From Leeuwenhoekiella marinoflava DSM 3653 (GTDB lineage Bacteria > Bacteroidota > Bacteroidia > Flavobacteriales > Flavobacteriaceae), in NCBI RefSeq assembly GCF_900129005.1, contig NZ_FQUN01000027.1, positions 1-64,000 of the forward strand: 64,000 nt of DNA, read 5' to 3'. Under the pieces are notes generated by a model, which was given only the letters and a program-made list of their open reading frames with translations, did not search any database and was not told the DNA's origin. Position 1 is the stretch's first letter, and each line of letters opens with the position of its first letter. Of this stretch, positions 8,102 through 16,727 are shown one piece after another. A program made the translations under genes and the position numbers.

Positions 8102-8920
8102 TTACCAATACGTGGCAAAATGTCTCTTAAATTTAGAGTCAGATTCAAAAACCCAAAACATATACGAGCGCTGTTCTTCTAGAACAGCGCTTATTTTTTT
8201 GATAAAAACCGAGAAATTGTCCGTTTTCGTTGTTTTAAAAATAGGAGAGGAGACCCAATCATTTTTATTCGGAATATAAAAAGTGAAGTCATTTTTATTG
8301 AAAAATTCCAGTTCTTCTAGTTTAAAATAGAAACCTTGTATTTGATCTTCTGAGATTCCTGAATCGTATATTTTTTGATTAAAAGGAAAATACACTTGAG
8401 CTTTAAAGCTAATTTGTTGTATTAAATCTTCCGCTTTAAGATTTAGGTTATTTAGATAGATTGCTGTTTCAGGCCTGTAAAGTATAGGAAACTGATGCGA
8501 ACTCATTTTATTCAATTTAAAGCGAAGCTTATCTTTAGCATTGGGACCAATTAGTTTATCAATCCAGCTTCCGGATAATTCTGGTCTGTAGAAATAAAAC
8601 TTATAGACCATCTCCAGATGAATAATCTTCTTTAAAACCAAATCATTAAGGATAAAATCAAGTTCACCTAAGGTTTGCTTTTTAGTAATTATCTGAAGAT
8701 TTTTTGATGAAATTTGATATCTGTCAGAACTTAACGCAGCTTGCATAAACATTTCCATGCGTTGACCAAGACGAATAGAATCAGGCATTATAAAATCGAC
8801 CGGAAGTTTCTCAAGTACTTCCGTTAGCCTAAAATTAGAATAGGGAAAATCTTCCGCAAATAATTGTAATTGCGGAGTATTTAAAAAGCCAATATATTGT
8901 TGTTGCAGAGAGCTAATCAA
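8102..8920 (-). CDS. DUF1853 family protein
   Basis: A 272-aa soluble protein. The segment TLGELDFILNDLVLKKIIHLEMVYKFYFYRP (about 84-114), followed by WIDKLIGPNAKDKLRFKLNKM, fits DUF1853, whose conserved acidic and Lys residues (GELDF, HLE, K) resemble a restriction-endonuclease-like core; that similarity is inference. The start codon overlaps the stop of cysM by 4 bases, so the gene is the third of a cysE-cysM-DUF1853 operon. There is no evidence linking the protein to cysteine synthesis beyond this linkage. Confidence 0.75.
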   Translation of the reverse strand: MISSLQQQYIGFLNTPQLQLFAEDFPYSNFRLTEVLEKLPVDFIMPDSIRLGQRMEMFMQAALSSDRYQISSKNLQIITKKQTLGELDFILNDLVLKKIIHLEMVYKFYFYRPELSGSWIDKLIGPNAKDKLRFKLNKMSSHQFPILYRPETAIYLNNLNLKAEDLIQQISFKAQVYFPFNQKIYDSGISEDQIQGFYFKLEELEFFNKNDFTFYIPNKNDWVSSPIFKTTKTDNFSVFIKKISAVLEEQRSYMFWVFESDSKFKRHFATYW

Positions 8921-9810
8921 TCAAAAAGATCTGAAGATAAATAGCGGTCACCGCGGTCACAAATGATTGAAACTACAATCCCTTCTTCAAGCTGCTCACA
9001 AAGGCGCAAAGCTGCTACAGTAGCACCTCCGCTACTCATTCCACTAAAAATTCCTTCTTCTTTGGCTAATCGTTTAGACATTTCTCGCGCATCCGCTTCA
9101 CTAACTTCTAGTATCTGATCTACTTTTTTTGCATCAAATATCTTAGGGAGATATTCTTGTGGCCATTTGCGTATACCGGGAATACTGGATTCATCAGTAG
9201 GTTGAACGCCCACAATTTGTATTGATTCATTTTGTTCTTTCAAATAGGTTGAAGTCCCCATAATGGTTCCCGTTGTCCCCATTGAAGAAACAAAATGTGT
9301 TAGGTTTCCTTCAGTATCTTTCCAGATTTCAGGTCCCGTTGTTTTGTAATGTGCTTTCCAGTTATCAGGATTAGAAAACTGATTGAACATAAAATAGCCC
9401 TCATTTTTTACTTTCGCTTCTGCGAAATCCCGAGCTCCTTCAATACCAACCTCTTTTGGCGTTAAAATCACAGTAGCACCATAAGCTCGCATGGTTTGTA
9501 CGCGTTCTTTAGTTGCATTTTCTGGCATTACGATTTCGAGATCTAGACCGTACATAGAAGCAATCATAGCTAAAGCAATACCTGTATTTCCACTTGTCGC
9601 TTCTATAAGTTTAGTTTCCTTATTAATCTCCCCGCGTTTCATTGCAGCGGTAATCATATTAAATGCTGCACGGTCTTTTACACTACCTCCTGGATTTTGA
9701 CCTTCTAGTTTAAAAAGAAGTTTAACTTTTGGATTGGTCTGTAAAACTTTAGATTCAACTAAAGGTGTATTGCCAATAAGGCGTTCTATAGAATAGTTCA
9801 TGAAATTCAA
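8917..9810 (-). CDS. cysM: Cysteine synthase (O-acetylserine sulfhydrylase), CysM type
   Basis: A 297-aa PLP enzyme that makes L-cysteine from O-acetylserine and sulfide (or thiosulfate for CysM). The PLP lysine is K45 in NPGGSVKDRAAF; the substrate loop is TSGNTG (72-77), and a glycine-rich phosphate cup SSMGTTGTIMG follows near residue 180. Its length and the EGQNPGGSVKDR signature fit CysM better than CysK, though this split is imperfect in Bacteroidota. The start is either Met1 or Met4. It lies 14 bases after cysE, so the two successive steps of cysteine synthesis are cotranscribed. Confidence 0.93.
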   Translation of the reverse strand: MNFMNYSIERLIGNTPLVESKVLQTNPKVKLLFKLEGQNPGGSVKDRAAFNMITAAMKRGEINKETKLIEATSGNTGIALAMIASMYGLDLEIVMPENATKERVQTMRAYGATVILTPKEVGIEGARDFAEAKVKNEGYFMFNQFSNPDNWKAHYKTTGPEIWKDTEGNLTHFVSSMGTTGTIMGTSTYLKEQNESIQIVGVQPTDESSIPGIRKWPQEYLPKIFDAKKVDQILEVSEADAREMSKRLAKEEGIFSGMSSGGATVAALRLCEQLEEGIVVSIICDRGDRYLSSDLFD

Positions 9811-9824
9811 TTTAAAATACCTTA

Positions 9825-10637
9825 TTATTTTTTCTCCAATTCTCTAATGAGAATTTCGGGTTTGTGAGATACCAAAGAGTAAGGTGGAACAGATTTGGTT
9901 AGCCAAACATTACCTCCTATCAAACTGTTTGCACCAATAACGGTATCTCCACCTAATATGGTCGCGTTCGCGTAAATCGTAACGTGGTCCTCAATAGTAG
10001 GGTGACGTTTTATGGCCTGTAGGTCTTTTGCAACACTTAGCGCACCCAAAGTTACTCCTTGATATAATTTCACGTGATCTTTTATAACAGCAGTTTCGCC
10101 AATTACAATTCCGGTAGCATGATCCATAAAAAAGTGTTCACCAATTACAGCTCCGGGATTGATGTCTACGCCCGTTACGTGATGTGCAAATTCGGTCATA
10201 AGACGCGGAACTATAGGAAATCCTTTTTTATACAATGCGTGACTTAGTCTGTAGATAGCAATGGCATAAAAACCTGGGTAGGCTAAATAAACTTCTTCAA
10301 TGGTAGTTGCCGCAGGATCATTTTTGTAAATCGCTTCAGCATCAAGATTCAGTTTTCTCAGTATTTCAGGGAGCTGAGCGACATAATCATCCCAGACTTT
10401 ACTGCATTTTTTATCTAATTCCCAGCAAGCGAGTTCTACAAGGTTTTCAAATAAACGTTCCAGACGATCCAGATCTTCTTCTAACTCGTTAGGGAAATTA
10501 AAAAGTGTTGAAAATAACTCTTTGGTAAAACGTTGCGTGTCTTCTTTTAATTTGAAGTTGAGATTTGCATTTTGTTTATGTGCTCGTATCTGATTTACGA
10601 TTTCATTCTTATTCACCATATCTTCTAAGTTAAGCAC
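9825..10637 (-). CDS. cysE: Serine O-acetyltransferase
   Basis: A 270-aa enzyme that acetylates L-serine with acetyl-CoA to give O-acetylserine, the substrate for the adjacent cysteine synthase. Residues 1-140 are the helical N-domain; residues about 150-255 form a left-handed beta-helix of hexapeptide repeats (INPGAVIGEHFFMDHATGIVIGETAVI). The catalytic His is probably H173 in DHATG, and RHPTIED (211-217) is the usual C-domain signature. The end EILIRELEKK is short and has no Ile terminus of the sort that docks into CysK. It is the first gene of its operon. Start is Met1 or Met7. Confidence 0.93.
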   Translation of the reverse strand: MLNLEDMVNKNEIVNQIRAHKQNANLNFKLKEDTQRFTKELFSTLFNFPNELEEDLDRLERLFENLVELACWELDKKCSKVWDDYVAQLPEILRKLNLDAEAIYKNDPAATTIEEVYLAYPGFYAIAIYRLSHALYKKGFPIVPRLMTEFAHHVTGVDINPGAVIGEHFFMDHATGIVIGETAVIKDHVKLYQGVTLGALSVAKDLQAIKRHPTIEDHVTIYANATILGGDTVIGANSLIGGNVWLTKSVPPYSLVSHKPEILIRELEKK

Positions 10638-10796
10638 TGATTAAGCTTTAATCTACTCAGCTTTTAGTTTCAATTAGTAACACTATAAAACCATTCTGGT
10701 TTTAGTTTCAAATTTATAGAATAGTATTTGTACAAAAGCCCTTCAGCAAAGGAATTTTCCTTTTTCAAACTCAAAAGACATTCTCTTGAATAATCT

Positions 10797-10804
10797 TATT
10801 TTTG
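10797..10804 (+). promoter_or_regulatory. Candidate -7 element of the truA-like gene
   Basis: TATTTTTG matches the Bacteroidota -7 consensus TAnnTTTG and ends 4 bases before the ATG at 10809. If real, the transcript would begin at or very near the start codon and be leaderless. No convincing -33 TTG element was found at the right distance, so this is tentative. Confidence 0.35.
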
Positions 10805-10808
10805 AGCT

Positions 10809-11591
10809 ATGTTTAGAAAAGAATTCTATTATTTACTTAAAATACAATATTTGGGTTTCAGATATCACGGTTGGCAAAAGCAACCTGATTTACTCACGGT
10901 CGAACGCATGATGCAACGTACTTTAAAGTATGTATTGGGTCGTAATAATTTTAAATTCATTGCAGCGGGGCGCACAGATTCTAAAGTTTCAGTGAATGAA
11001 ACCTATGTTGAACTCATTCTTAGAGAGGAAGCTTTAACTCTGGAAACCTTTTTTGAGGATTTTAATAATAACCTTCCACAAGATATTCGTTTACTTCAGG
11101 TGACCCCTAAAAAAGAACTTACTCATATTATACAAGCTCCCAAGCTTAAAGAATATGTCTATCTATTTTCCTTCGGAAGTAAAAATCACCCTTTTTGTGC
11201 ACCTTTTATGATCAATTATAAAGACGATCTTGATATCGAACTGATGCAAAAGGGGGCTGAGCTGATGAGCGGCACGCATGATTATCGCAATTATGCTTAT
11301 AAAGCTTCACCTGAAACGCAAACCGTAATGCATATTGAAAAAAGTCTTATTGAGGTCAATGACCTATATACTGCTAATTTTTTCCCGGAAACCTCTTATG
11401 TGTTTAGAGTAGTGGGAGCTGGATTTAAAAGACACCAGGTGCGCCTTATGATGGGAGCGCTTTTTGATTTGGGAAGTAGTCAAATGTCTTTAGAGGATTT
11501 TGAGAAAAGTCTTGATGGTTCAACACCTTATCCATTAACGCATATTGCACAAGCCTCTGGTCTGATGCTCCAAAGCGTAAAATTAGAATGA
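10809..11591 (+). CDS. TruA-like tRNA pseudouridine synthase, divergent
   Basis: A 260-aa protein of the TruA family, which converts uridines in the tRNA anticodon arm to pseudouridine. The start YYLLKIQYLGFRYHGWQKQP matches the TruA core, and D57 in AAGRTD (52-57) is the expected catalytic aspartate. The usual motif continues GRTDxGVHA, but here it is GRTDSKVSVNE, and the second half (FRVVGAGFKRHQVRLMMGAL) replaces the usual FLyhMVRnivG-type segment. This fits a Bacteroidota paralogue of TruA rather than the housekeeping enzyme, so activity on tRNA positions 38-40 is not assured. The gene stands alone between the cys operon and the PfpI gene. Confidence 0.78.
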   Translation: MFRKEFYYLLKIQYLGFRYHGWQKQPDLLTVERMMQRTLKYVLGRNNFKFIAAGRTDSKVSVNETYVELILREEALTLETFFEDFNNNLPQDIRLLQVTPKKELTHIIQAPKLKEYVYLFSFGSKNHPFCAPFMINYKDDLDIELMQKGAELMSGTHDYRNYAYKASPETQTVMHIEKSLIEVNDLYTANFFPETSYVFRVVGAGFKRHQVRLMMGALFDLGSSQMSLEDFEKSLDGSTPYPLTHIAQASGLMLQSVKLE

Positions 11592-11624
11592 TTTTTATAT
11601 AATTTAAGTTAAAGCAGCTGCGCC

Positions 11625-11671
11625 TTAACAAAGCTTAACCTTGTGGCTGCAAGCTTTAACCCGGTATTAAC
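11625..11671 (+). promoter_or_regulatory. Four TTAAC direct repeats spaced by whole helical turns
   Basis: TTAAC occurs at 11625, 11635, 11656 and 11667, giving spacings of 10, 21 and 11 bases, close to one, two and one turns of DNA. The array ends about 23 bases before a TATCTTTG -7 element. Phased direct repeats upstream of a promoter suggest an activator or other DNA-binding protein site; the protein is unknown. Confidence 0.35.
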
Positions 11672-11693
11672 CCCGTAAGGTGAAGCTGCTGGC

Positions 11694-11701
11694 TATCTTT
11701 G
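11694..11701 (+). promoter_or_regulatory. Candidate -7 element of the PfpI-family gene
   Basis: TATCTTTG fits the Bacteroidota -7 consensus TAnnTTTG and lies 40 bases before the ATG at 11742. No good -33 TTG is present at the usual distance, consistent with help from a regulator binding the TTAAC repeats upstream; that link is inference. Confidence 0.45.
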
Positions 11702-11741
11702 GACTGTAATAAAATTTTAACCAACATAAAATTATATAATT

Positions 11742-12287
11742 ATGAAAAAGGTAGCAATATTAGCAACAAACGGATTTGAAGAAGTTGAATTAACTTCTCC
11801 GTTAGAAGCGATGAAAAAAGAAGGATTTGAAGTTCATATAATTAGTGAAAAATCAGGCAAAATTAAAGCATGGGCTTCAACAGATTGGGGAAAAGAATAT
11901 GACGTAGATAAAACAATATCTGAAGTATCAGCAAAAGAATACAATGCTTTAGTACTACCAGGTGGTGTAATAAACCCGGATCAATTACGTCGTAATGAAG
12001 AAGCTTTGGTATTTATTAGAGATTTTTTCAAACAACACAAACCGGTAGCAGCAATTTGCCATGCACCACAATTATTGATTAGTGCAGATGTTGTAGAAGG
12101 TAGAACGCTAACTTCATTCAGCTCTATTAAAAAAGACTTGCAAAATGCAGGAGCATTATGGGTTGATAAAGAAGTGGTTGTAGACGAAGCTCTAGTAACT
12201 AGTAGAAATCCAGATGACTTACCGGCATTTAATGCAAAAGTTATAGAAGAAATTAACGAAGGAAAACATGAGTTACAGCACGCATAA
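11742..12287 (+). CDS. DJ-1/PfpI family stress protein
   Basis: A 181-aa protein of the DJ-1/PfpI superfamily, close in layout to YhbO/PfpI-type deglycases and class I glutamine-amidotransferase-like general stress proteins. The nucleophile elbow is AAICHAPQ with Cys106, and Glu14 in GFEEVELTSP is the conserved acidic partner. Family members act on glycated proteins or methylglyoxal, or respond to oxidative stress; which applies here is not shown. The protein has no signal peptide and is transcribed alone between a TATCTTTG promoter element and a strong terminator. Confidence 0.88.
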   Translation: MKKVAILATNGFEEVELTSPLEAMKKEGFEVHIISEKSGKIKAWASTDWGKEYDVDKTISEVSAKEYNALVLPGGVINPDQLRRNEEALVFIRDFFKQHKPVAAICHAPQLLISADVVEGRTLTSFSSIKKDLQNAGALWVDKEVVVDEALVTSRNPDDLPAFNAKVIEEINEGKHELQHA

Positions 12288-12309
12288 TTTCTGAATTTAT
12301 AGAATATTT

Positions 12310-12333
12310 AAAGTCCGTCATTAGACGGACTTT
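12310..12333 (+). terminator. Intrinsic terminator after the PfpI-family gene
   Basis: The arms AAAGTCCGTC (12310-12319) and GACGGACTTT (12324-12333) form a perfect 10-bp stem with a 4-base loop, followed by a T run. It separates the PfpI gene from corA. Confidence 0.8.
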
Positions 12334-12361
12334 TTCTATTTTTAGCTTTTAAAAGAAAGCT

Positions 12362-13468
12362 ATGAATAAGCGTTTAAAGATTAAAAAGCCCAAAATACCA
12401 AAGCTACCTAAGATTAAGAGAGCGCATAAAATCATTAAGAATGATGTGCCGGGTACGCTAACTTATACTGGGATTAAAGAACAAAAGCATGTAAGTGTTG
12501 AGCTTATTGACTATTCTCCTACAAATTATACAACAAGTACAGTTGACGATGTTTCAAAGGCTTTCAACAAACAGCTGGCTGGAGATATCTCTTGGATCAA
12601 TGTAAATGGCTTGAGTCAAATTGATCAGATAGAAAAACTAGGTCAGCATTATAACTTGCACCCGCTTATTCTTGAAGATATTGTTGATACCAATCAGCGT
12701 CCTAAAATAGATGAATATCCAGATTATCTTTTCATCGTTTTTAAAATGCTGTATTATGATGAGCATGGTACTTTTATGAATGAGCATATCAGTTTAGTTT
12801 TAGGTGAAAACTTTCTAATTACTTTTCAAGAGGCAGATGGTGATGTTTTCGATTCGTTACGTCAGCGTATCGCCAATGCTAAAGGACGTGTGCGAAATGC
12901 AGGTTCAGATTATCTGATGTTTGCGATTATGGATGCGGTGGTAGATCATTACTTTACATTGATAGAAGTCATGAGTGATCGCATCGAATCGCTTGAAGAT
13001 ATTTTATTTGCAAACACTGCAGACCAGGATATTACACAAGATATTCAAGAGTTAAAACGAGAAGTTTTAAGACTGCGAAAAGCTGTTTTTCCGTTTAGGG
13101 AAGTTGTAAACAGGCTTGAGAAAATAGACAGCACGCTCATAGATGAAAAAACCGTAACCTATATTCGGGATTTATACGATCACGTCACGCAAGTAACAGA
13201 TAGTATTGATATTTATCGGGAGATGACATGGGGACTTATGGATATGTATATGACAACCATAAGTAATAAGATGAACGAAGTGATGAAGGTGCTTACCATT
13301 ATGGCCAGTATTTTTATTCCGTTGACATTTATGGCCGGTATTTATGGGATGAACTTTGACTATATCCCAGAACTGCACTTTAAATATGGCTATTTCTATT
13401 TATGGGGAGCTATGATTGCCGTATTTCTAAGTCTTCTGTATTATTTTAAACGAAAAAAGTGGTTATAA
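12362..13468 (+). CDS. corA: CorA-family magnesium/cobalt transporter
   Basis: A 368-aa inner-membrane channel for Mg2+ (and Co2+). The long cytoplasmic N-domain (1-305) is alpha/beta with a long helical stalk (about 195-300), followed by two membrane helices; the signature GMN (329-331) lies between them as GIYGMNFDYIPEL. The C-terminus is the usual short basic tail (FKRKKWL). The first 20 residues are Lys-rich and may be partly non-conserved. The gene is monocistronic after a terminator. Identification is safe; the exact ion preference is not visible. Confidence 0.95.
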   Translation: MNKRLKIKKPKIPKLPKIKRAHKIIKNDVPGTLTYTGIKEQKHVSVELIDYSPTNYTTSTVDDVSKAFNKQLAGDISWINVNGLSQIDQIEKLGQHYNLHPLILEDIVDTNQRPKIDEYPDYLFIVFKMLYYDEHGTFMNEHISLVLGENFLITFQEADGDVFDSLRQRIANAKGRVRNAGSDYLMFAIMDAVVDHYFTLIEVMSDRIESLEDILFANTADQDITQDIQELKREVLRLRKAVFPFREVVNRLEKIDSTLIDEKTVTYIRDLYDHVTQVTDSIDIYREMTWGLMDMYMTTISNKMNEVMKVLTIMASIFIPLTFMAGIYGMNFDYIPELHFKYGYFYLWGAMIAVFLSLLYYFKRKKWL

Positions 13469-13495
13469 TAAGTACCGGAATATATACTGAGGCAT

Positions 13496-13927
13496 CTAGT
13501 TTAGATGTCCTTTTTTGCTGCTTTTTACACTGAAAAAATAAAGATAAACGGCACTAAGAATTACAATTAGAGGCATAACGAGACCTTCAACAATACCATA
13601 AACCTGAAGCGCATCGGTAGCAAAAAACGAATACCCCATTTGTATTAAAACACCTACAGCTGAAATGAAGAATAGGGTAGTAGCAGATTTTCTTCTTAAA
13701 ACAAGGAGAATGCTACCTAGTAATCCCGTTACTGTCGCAATTGCAAAAATACCGGTAAGCCATTGTGGGGTATTCCTGATAAGTTCAGCTTGGTCTGCAG
13801 GTAATTCTGCAAGCATAGCACTGCTTACAAACGCCTGACCCATAAATGCAAAAATGCCCATCAAATTCCATAGAACAGCAATTGTTGAAATAATCCAGAA
13901 TTTTTTAGACGGTTTGGTTGTGGTCAT
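13496..13927 (-). CDS. Four-helix membrane protein, function unknown
   Basis: A 143-aa protein with four predicted membrane helices (about 10-30, 52-75, 84-102, 108-130) and charged ends. Homologues in Bacteroidota are sometimes named sugar transporter, but the protein is far shorter than known carriers and has no transport motif, so that name is not supported. A short loop AELPADQAELIRNTPQW lies on one side between helices 1 and 2. The gene is transcribed alone and converges on corA. Confidence 0.65.
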   Translation of the reverse strand: MTTTKPSKKFWIISTIAVLWNLMGIFAFMGQAFVSSAMLAELPADQAELIRNTPQWLTGIFAIATVTGLLGSILLVLRRKSATTLFFISAVGVLIQMGYSFFATDALQVYGIVEGLVMPLIVILSAVYLYFFSVKSSKKGHLN

Positions 13928-14036
13928 AATGCTTTATTTTTGATTCATTCTACTAAGCTAATAATTTTTTTTCAGTTCTATTTTGACTCAAATTAACATA
14001 AGATCATTAAAATAGCATCTTAATAAAAACTCAGAT

Positions 14037-14714
14037 ATGTCTGTACAAATTCCTAAAGCGTACTTTCCTTTTTTAAAAGAATTAAAAGAGAATAACCACA
14101 AAGATTGGATGGATGCTCATAAAAGTGAGTATATAAAACTTGAAAATGATTTTAAAACCTTTTGCAAGGCAACGGTTGATGAGCTGAATTCTTTTGATCA
14201 GATAGAACGCGTAAAAGTGTTCAGAATCAATAGGGATGTACGCTTCAGTAAAAATAAAATGCCTTATAAAACTACTCGTAGCGCGATTTTTTCACGAGAA
14301 GGTGTGCAGCGTAGAGGGAGTTATTATTTTCAGATAGCACCAGACACAAGCTTTGTAGGCGGCGGTTTTTTTAGTCCGGAACCAGCAGATTTGTTACGAA
14401 TTCGAAAGGAGTTTGAATTGGATTCAGAGCCAATTCGTGAAATACTTAAACAACCCCAATTTAAAAAGGCCTTTGGTGGATTTAATACAGATAGTCAGGT
14501 GAAAACCGCTCCGAAAGGTTTTAGTAAAGAAGACCCTAATATTGACTTGATTCGTAATAAAAATTATTTTGTTAGTCATACATTTACAAACGAAGAAGTA
14601 CTCGCTGATGACTTTCAAGAGAACTTAGTTAAGCACTTCAAACTTTTACTCCCGTTTTTTGATTATATGAGTGAAGTTTTAACCACAGATTTAAACGGGG
14701 AAAGTATCATCTAA
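14037..14714 (+). CDS. DUF2461 family protein
   Basis: A 225-aa cytoplasmic protein fitting DUF2461 (TIGR02453): FPFLKELKENNHKDWMDAHKSEY at the N-terminus, VKVFRINRDVRFSKNKMPYKT near 66-86 and YYFQIAPDTSFVGGGFFSPEP near 100-120 are the family blocks. The function of the family is not established. It stands 115 bases upstream of parE in the same direction, with a probable parE promoter region in between, so it is not clearly part of the topoisomerase operon. Confidence 0.85.
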   Translation: MSVQIPKAYFPFLKELKENNHKDWMDAHKSEYIKLENDFKTFCKATVDELNSFDQIERVKVFRINRDVRFSKNKMPYKTTRSAIFSREGVQRRGSYYFQIAPDTSFVGGGFFSPEPADLLRIRKEFELDSEPIREILKQPQFKKAFGGFNTDSQVKTAPKGFSKEDPNIDLIRNKNYFVSHTFTNEEVLADDFQENLVKHFKLLLPFFDYMSEVLTTDLNGESII

Positions 14715-14829
14715 TTTTCAGCATATTACAGATTCATTTTTCAATCTTGAAAACTTTGTTAATTACTTTGACTTTTTCGGCTTTTATAAACGTTTGTGAA
14801 GTCCTATATTAGCGTACATCCCTTTATTT

Positions 14830-16686
14830 ATGGCAGAAGAAACAAAATACACCGAGGATAATATTAGATCTCTTGACTGGAAGGAACATATACGTATGCG
14901 ACCCGGTATGTACATTGGTAAACTGGGAGACGGTACGAGTGCAGATGACGGTATTTATATTCTATTAAAGGAGGTTTTAGACAACTCTATTGATGAGTTT
15001 GTGATGGGATCTGGTAAAACCATAGAGGTTAGCATACAGGGAACTCGCGTTATCGTCCGGGATTATGGTCGTGGTATTCCATTAGGGAAAGTTGTAGACG
15101 TTGTGTCTAAAATGAATACCGGAGGTAAATATGATTCACGAGCGTTTAAAAAATCTGTTGGTCTAAACGGGGTAGGTACCAAAGCTGTAAATGCCTTGTC
15201 AGAATATTTTAGAGTTGAATCTAGCCGAGACGGAAAATCTGCAGCAGCAGAATTTGAACGTGGAAACTTAAAAGATGAGGAGTTTTTAGAAGAGACTTCC
15301 CGAAGAAAAGGTACCAAAATTACGTTTGTTCCTGATGAAGCTATTTTTAAGAACTACAAATTTAGAAATGAATATGTAGCCCGAATGCTCAAAAACTATG
15401 TTTATCTCAACCCGGGATTAACGATTGTTTTTAATGGCGAAAAATTCTATTCAGAGAATGGTTTAAAAGATTTATTGGGTGACCGCATCGCAGAAACTGA
15501 TATTTTATACCCGATAATTCACTTACGCGGAGATGATATAGAAGTTGCACTTACACACAGCAGAACGCAATATTCAGAAGAGTATCACTCTTTTGTTAAC
15601 GGGCAAAATACCACACAAGGTGGAACGCATTTAGCAGCTTTCCGCGAAGCTGTGGTAAAAACGGTCCGTGAATTCTACAATAAGAATTATGATGCTTCAG
15701 ATATTAGAAAGTCAATTGTTTCGGCAATAAGTATTAAGGTAATGGAACCGGTTTTTGAGTCACAGACCAAAACCAAACTGGGTTCTACAGATATGGGAGG
15801 TGAATTACCTACTGTACGTACCTATATAAATGATTTTCTGAAGACCAAACTCGATAATTACCTCCATAAAAATCCTGAAACTGCTGAAAAGCTGCAACGC
15901 AAGATTTTACAGGCAGAGCGCGAACGTACAGAACTTAGTGGAATTAGAAAACTGGCTAAGGAACGCGCTAAAAAAGCCAGTCTTCACAATAAGAAATTAC
16001 GGGATTGTCGTATTCATTTGACAGACAGCAAGAAAGAGCGTAATCTCGAGAGTACTTTGTTTATTACCGAAGGAGATTCGGCTTCGGGGTCTATAACAAA
16101 ATCCCGGGATGTGAATACGCAGGCGGTATTTAGCTTACGTGGTAAACCGCTCAACTCGTACAATATGAGTAAGAAGATTGTATATGAGAATGAGGAATTC
16201 AATTTATTACAATCTGCGCTCAATATTGAAGAATCTATGGGAGATTTGCGCTACAATAATATTGTTATCGCAACAGATGCCGATGTTGACGGAATGCACA
16301 TTAGATTGCTTTTGATCACCTTTTTCCTGCAATTTTTCCCCGAATTGATTAAAGAAGGACATTTGTATATTTTAGAAACGCCGCTTTTTAGAGTGCGTAA
16401 TAAAAAGAAAACCATATACTGCTATAGTGAGCAAGAGCGTAGAGATGCTATTGAAGAATTAAGCGGTAAACCTGAGATCACCCGATTTAAAGGTTTAGGT
16501 GAAATATCTCCGGATGAATTCAAACATTTTATTGGAGAAAGTATTCGCTTAGCACCTATTATGCTTGATGAAGCGATATCAATCGAAGAAATTTTACAGT
16601 TCTATATGGGTAAAAACACCCCAGACAGACAAAAATTTATTATAAATAACCTGAAAGTAGAATTAGATCCCGTTTTAGAAAACTAA
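14830..16686 (+). CDS. parE: Topoisomerase IV subunit B
   Basis: A 618-aa type IIA topoisomerase ATPase subunit. The GHKL ATPase domain has EVLDNSIDE (E48, N52), DYGRGIP and the [11 protein letters not shown] lid region; the transducer domain follows, and the TOPRIM domain carries TEGDSASGS (about 412-420) and the metal site DADVDGM (about 483-489). Together with ParC it decatenates chromosomes using ATP. The short length and the pairing with a ParC-type gene 41 bases downstream favour ParE over GyrB, although the two are alike. The start ATG is preceded by the usual AT-rich flavobacterial leader. Confidence 0.93.
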   Translation: MAEETKYTEDNIRSLDWKEHIRMRPGMYIGKLGDGTSADDGIYILLKEVLDNSIDEFVMGSGKTIEVSIQGTRVIVRDYGRGIPLGKVVDVVSKMNTGGKYDSRAFKKSVGLNGVGTKAVNALSEYFRVESSRDGKSAAAEFERGNLKDEEFLEETSRRKGTKITFVPDEAIFKNYKFRNEYVARMLKNYVYLNPGLTIVFNGEKFYSENGLKDLLGDRIAETDILYPIIHLRGDDIEVALTHSRTQYSEEYHSFVNGQNTTQGGTHLAAFREAVVKTVREFYNKNYDASDIRKSIVSAISIKVMEPVFESQTKTKLGSTDMGGELPTVRTYINDFLKTKLDNYLHKNPETAEKLQRKILQAERERTELSGIRKLAKERAKKASLHNKKLRDCRIHLTDSKKERNLESTLFITEGDSASGSITKSRDVNTQAVFSLRGKPLNSYNMSKKIVYENEEFNLLQSALNIEESMGDLRYNNIVIATDADVDGMHIRLLLITFFLQFFPELIKEGHLYILETPLFRVRNKKKTIYCYSEQERRDAIEELSGKPEITRFKGLGEISPDEFKHFIGESIRLAPIMLDEAISIEEILQFYMGKNTPDRQKFIINNLKVELDPVLEN

Positions 16687-16727
16687 AACGCTATAAACCC
16701 CATATTTATCTACCCGGATAAACAGTT

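Noticed and set aside
13496-13927. Sugar transporter
   Set aside because: Homologues carry this label, but the protein has only four helices and no transport motif.
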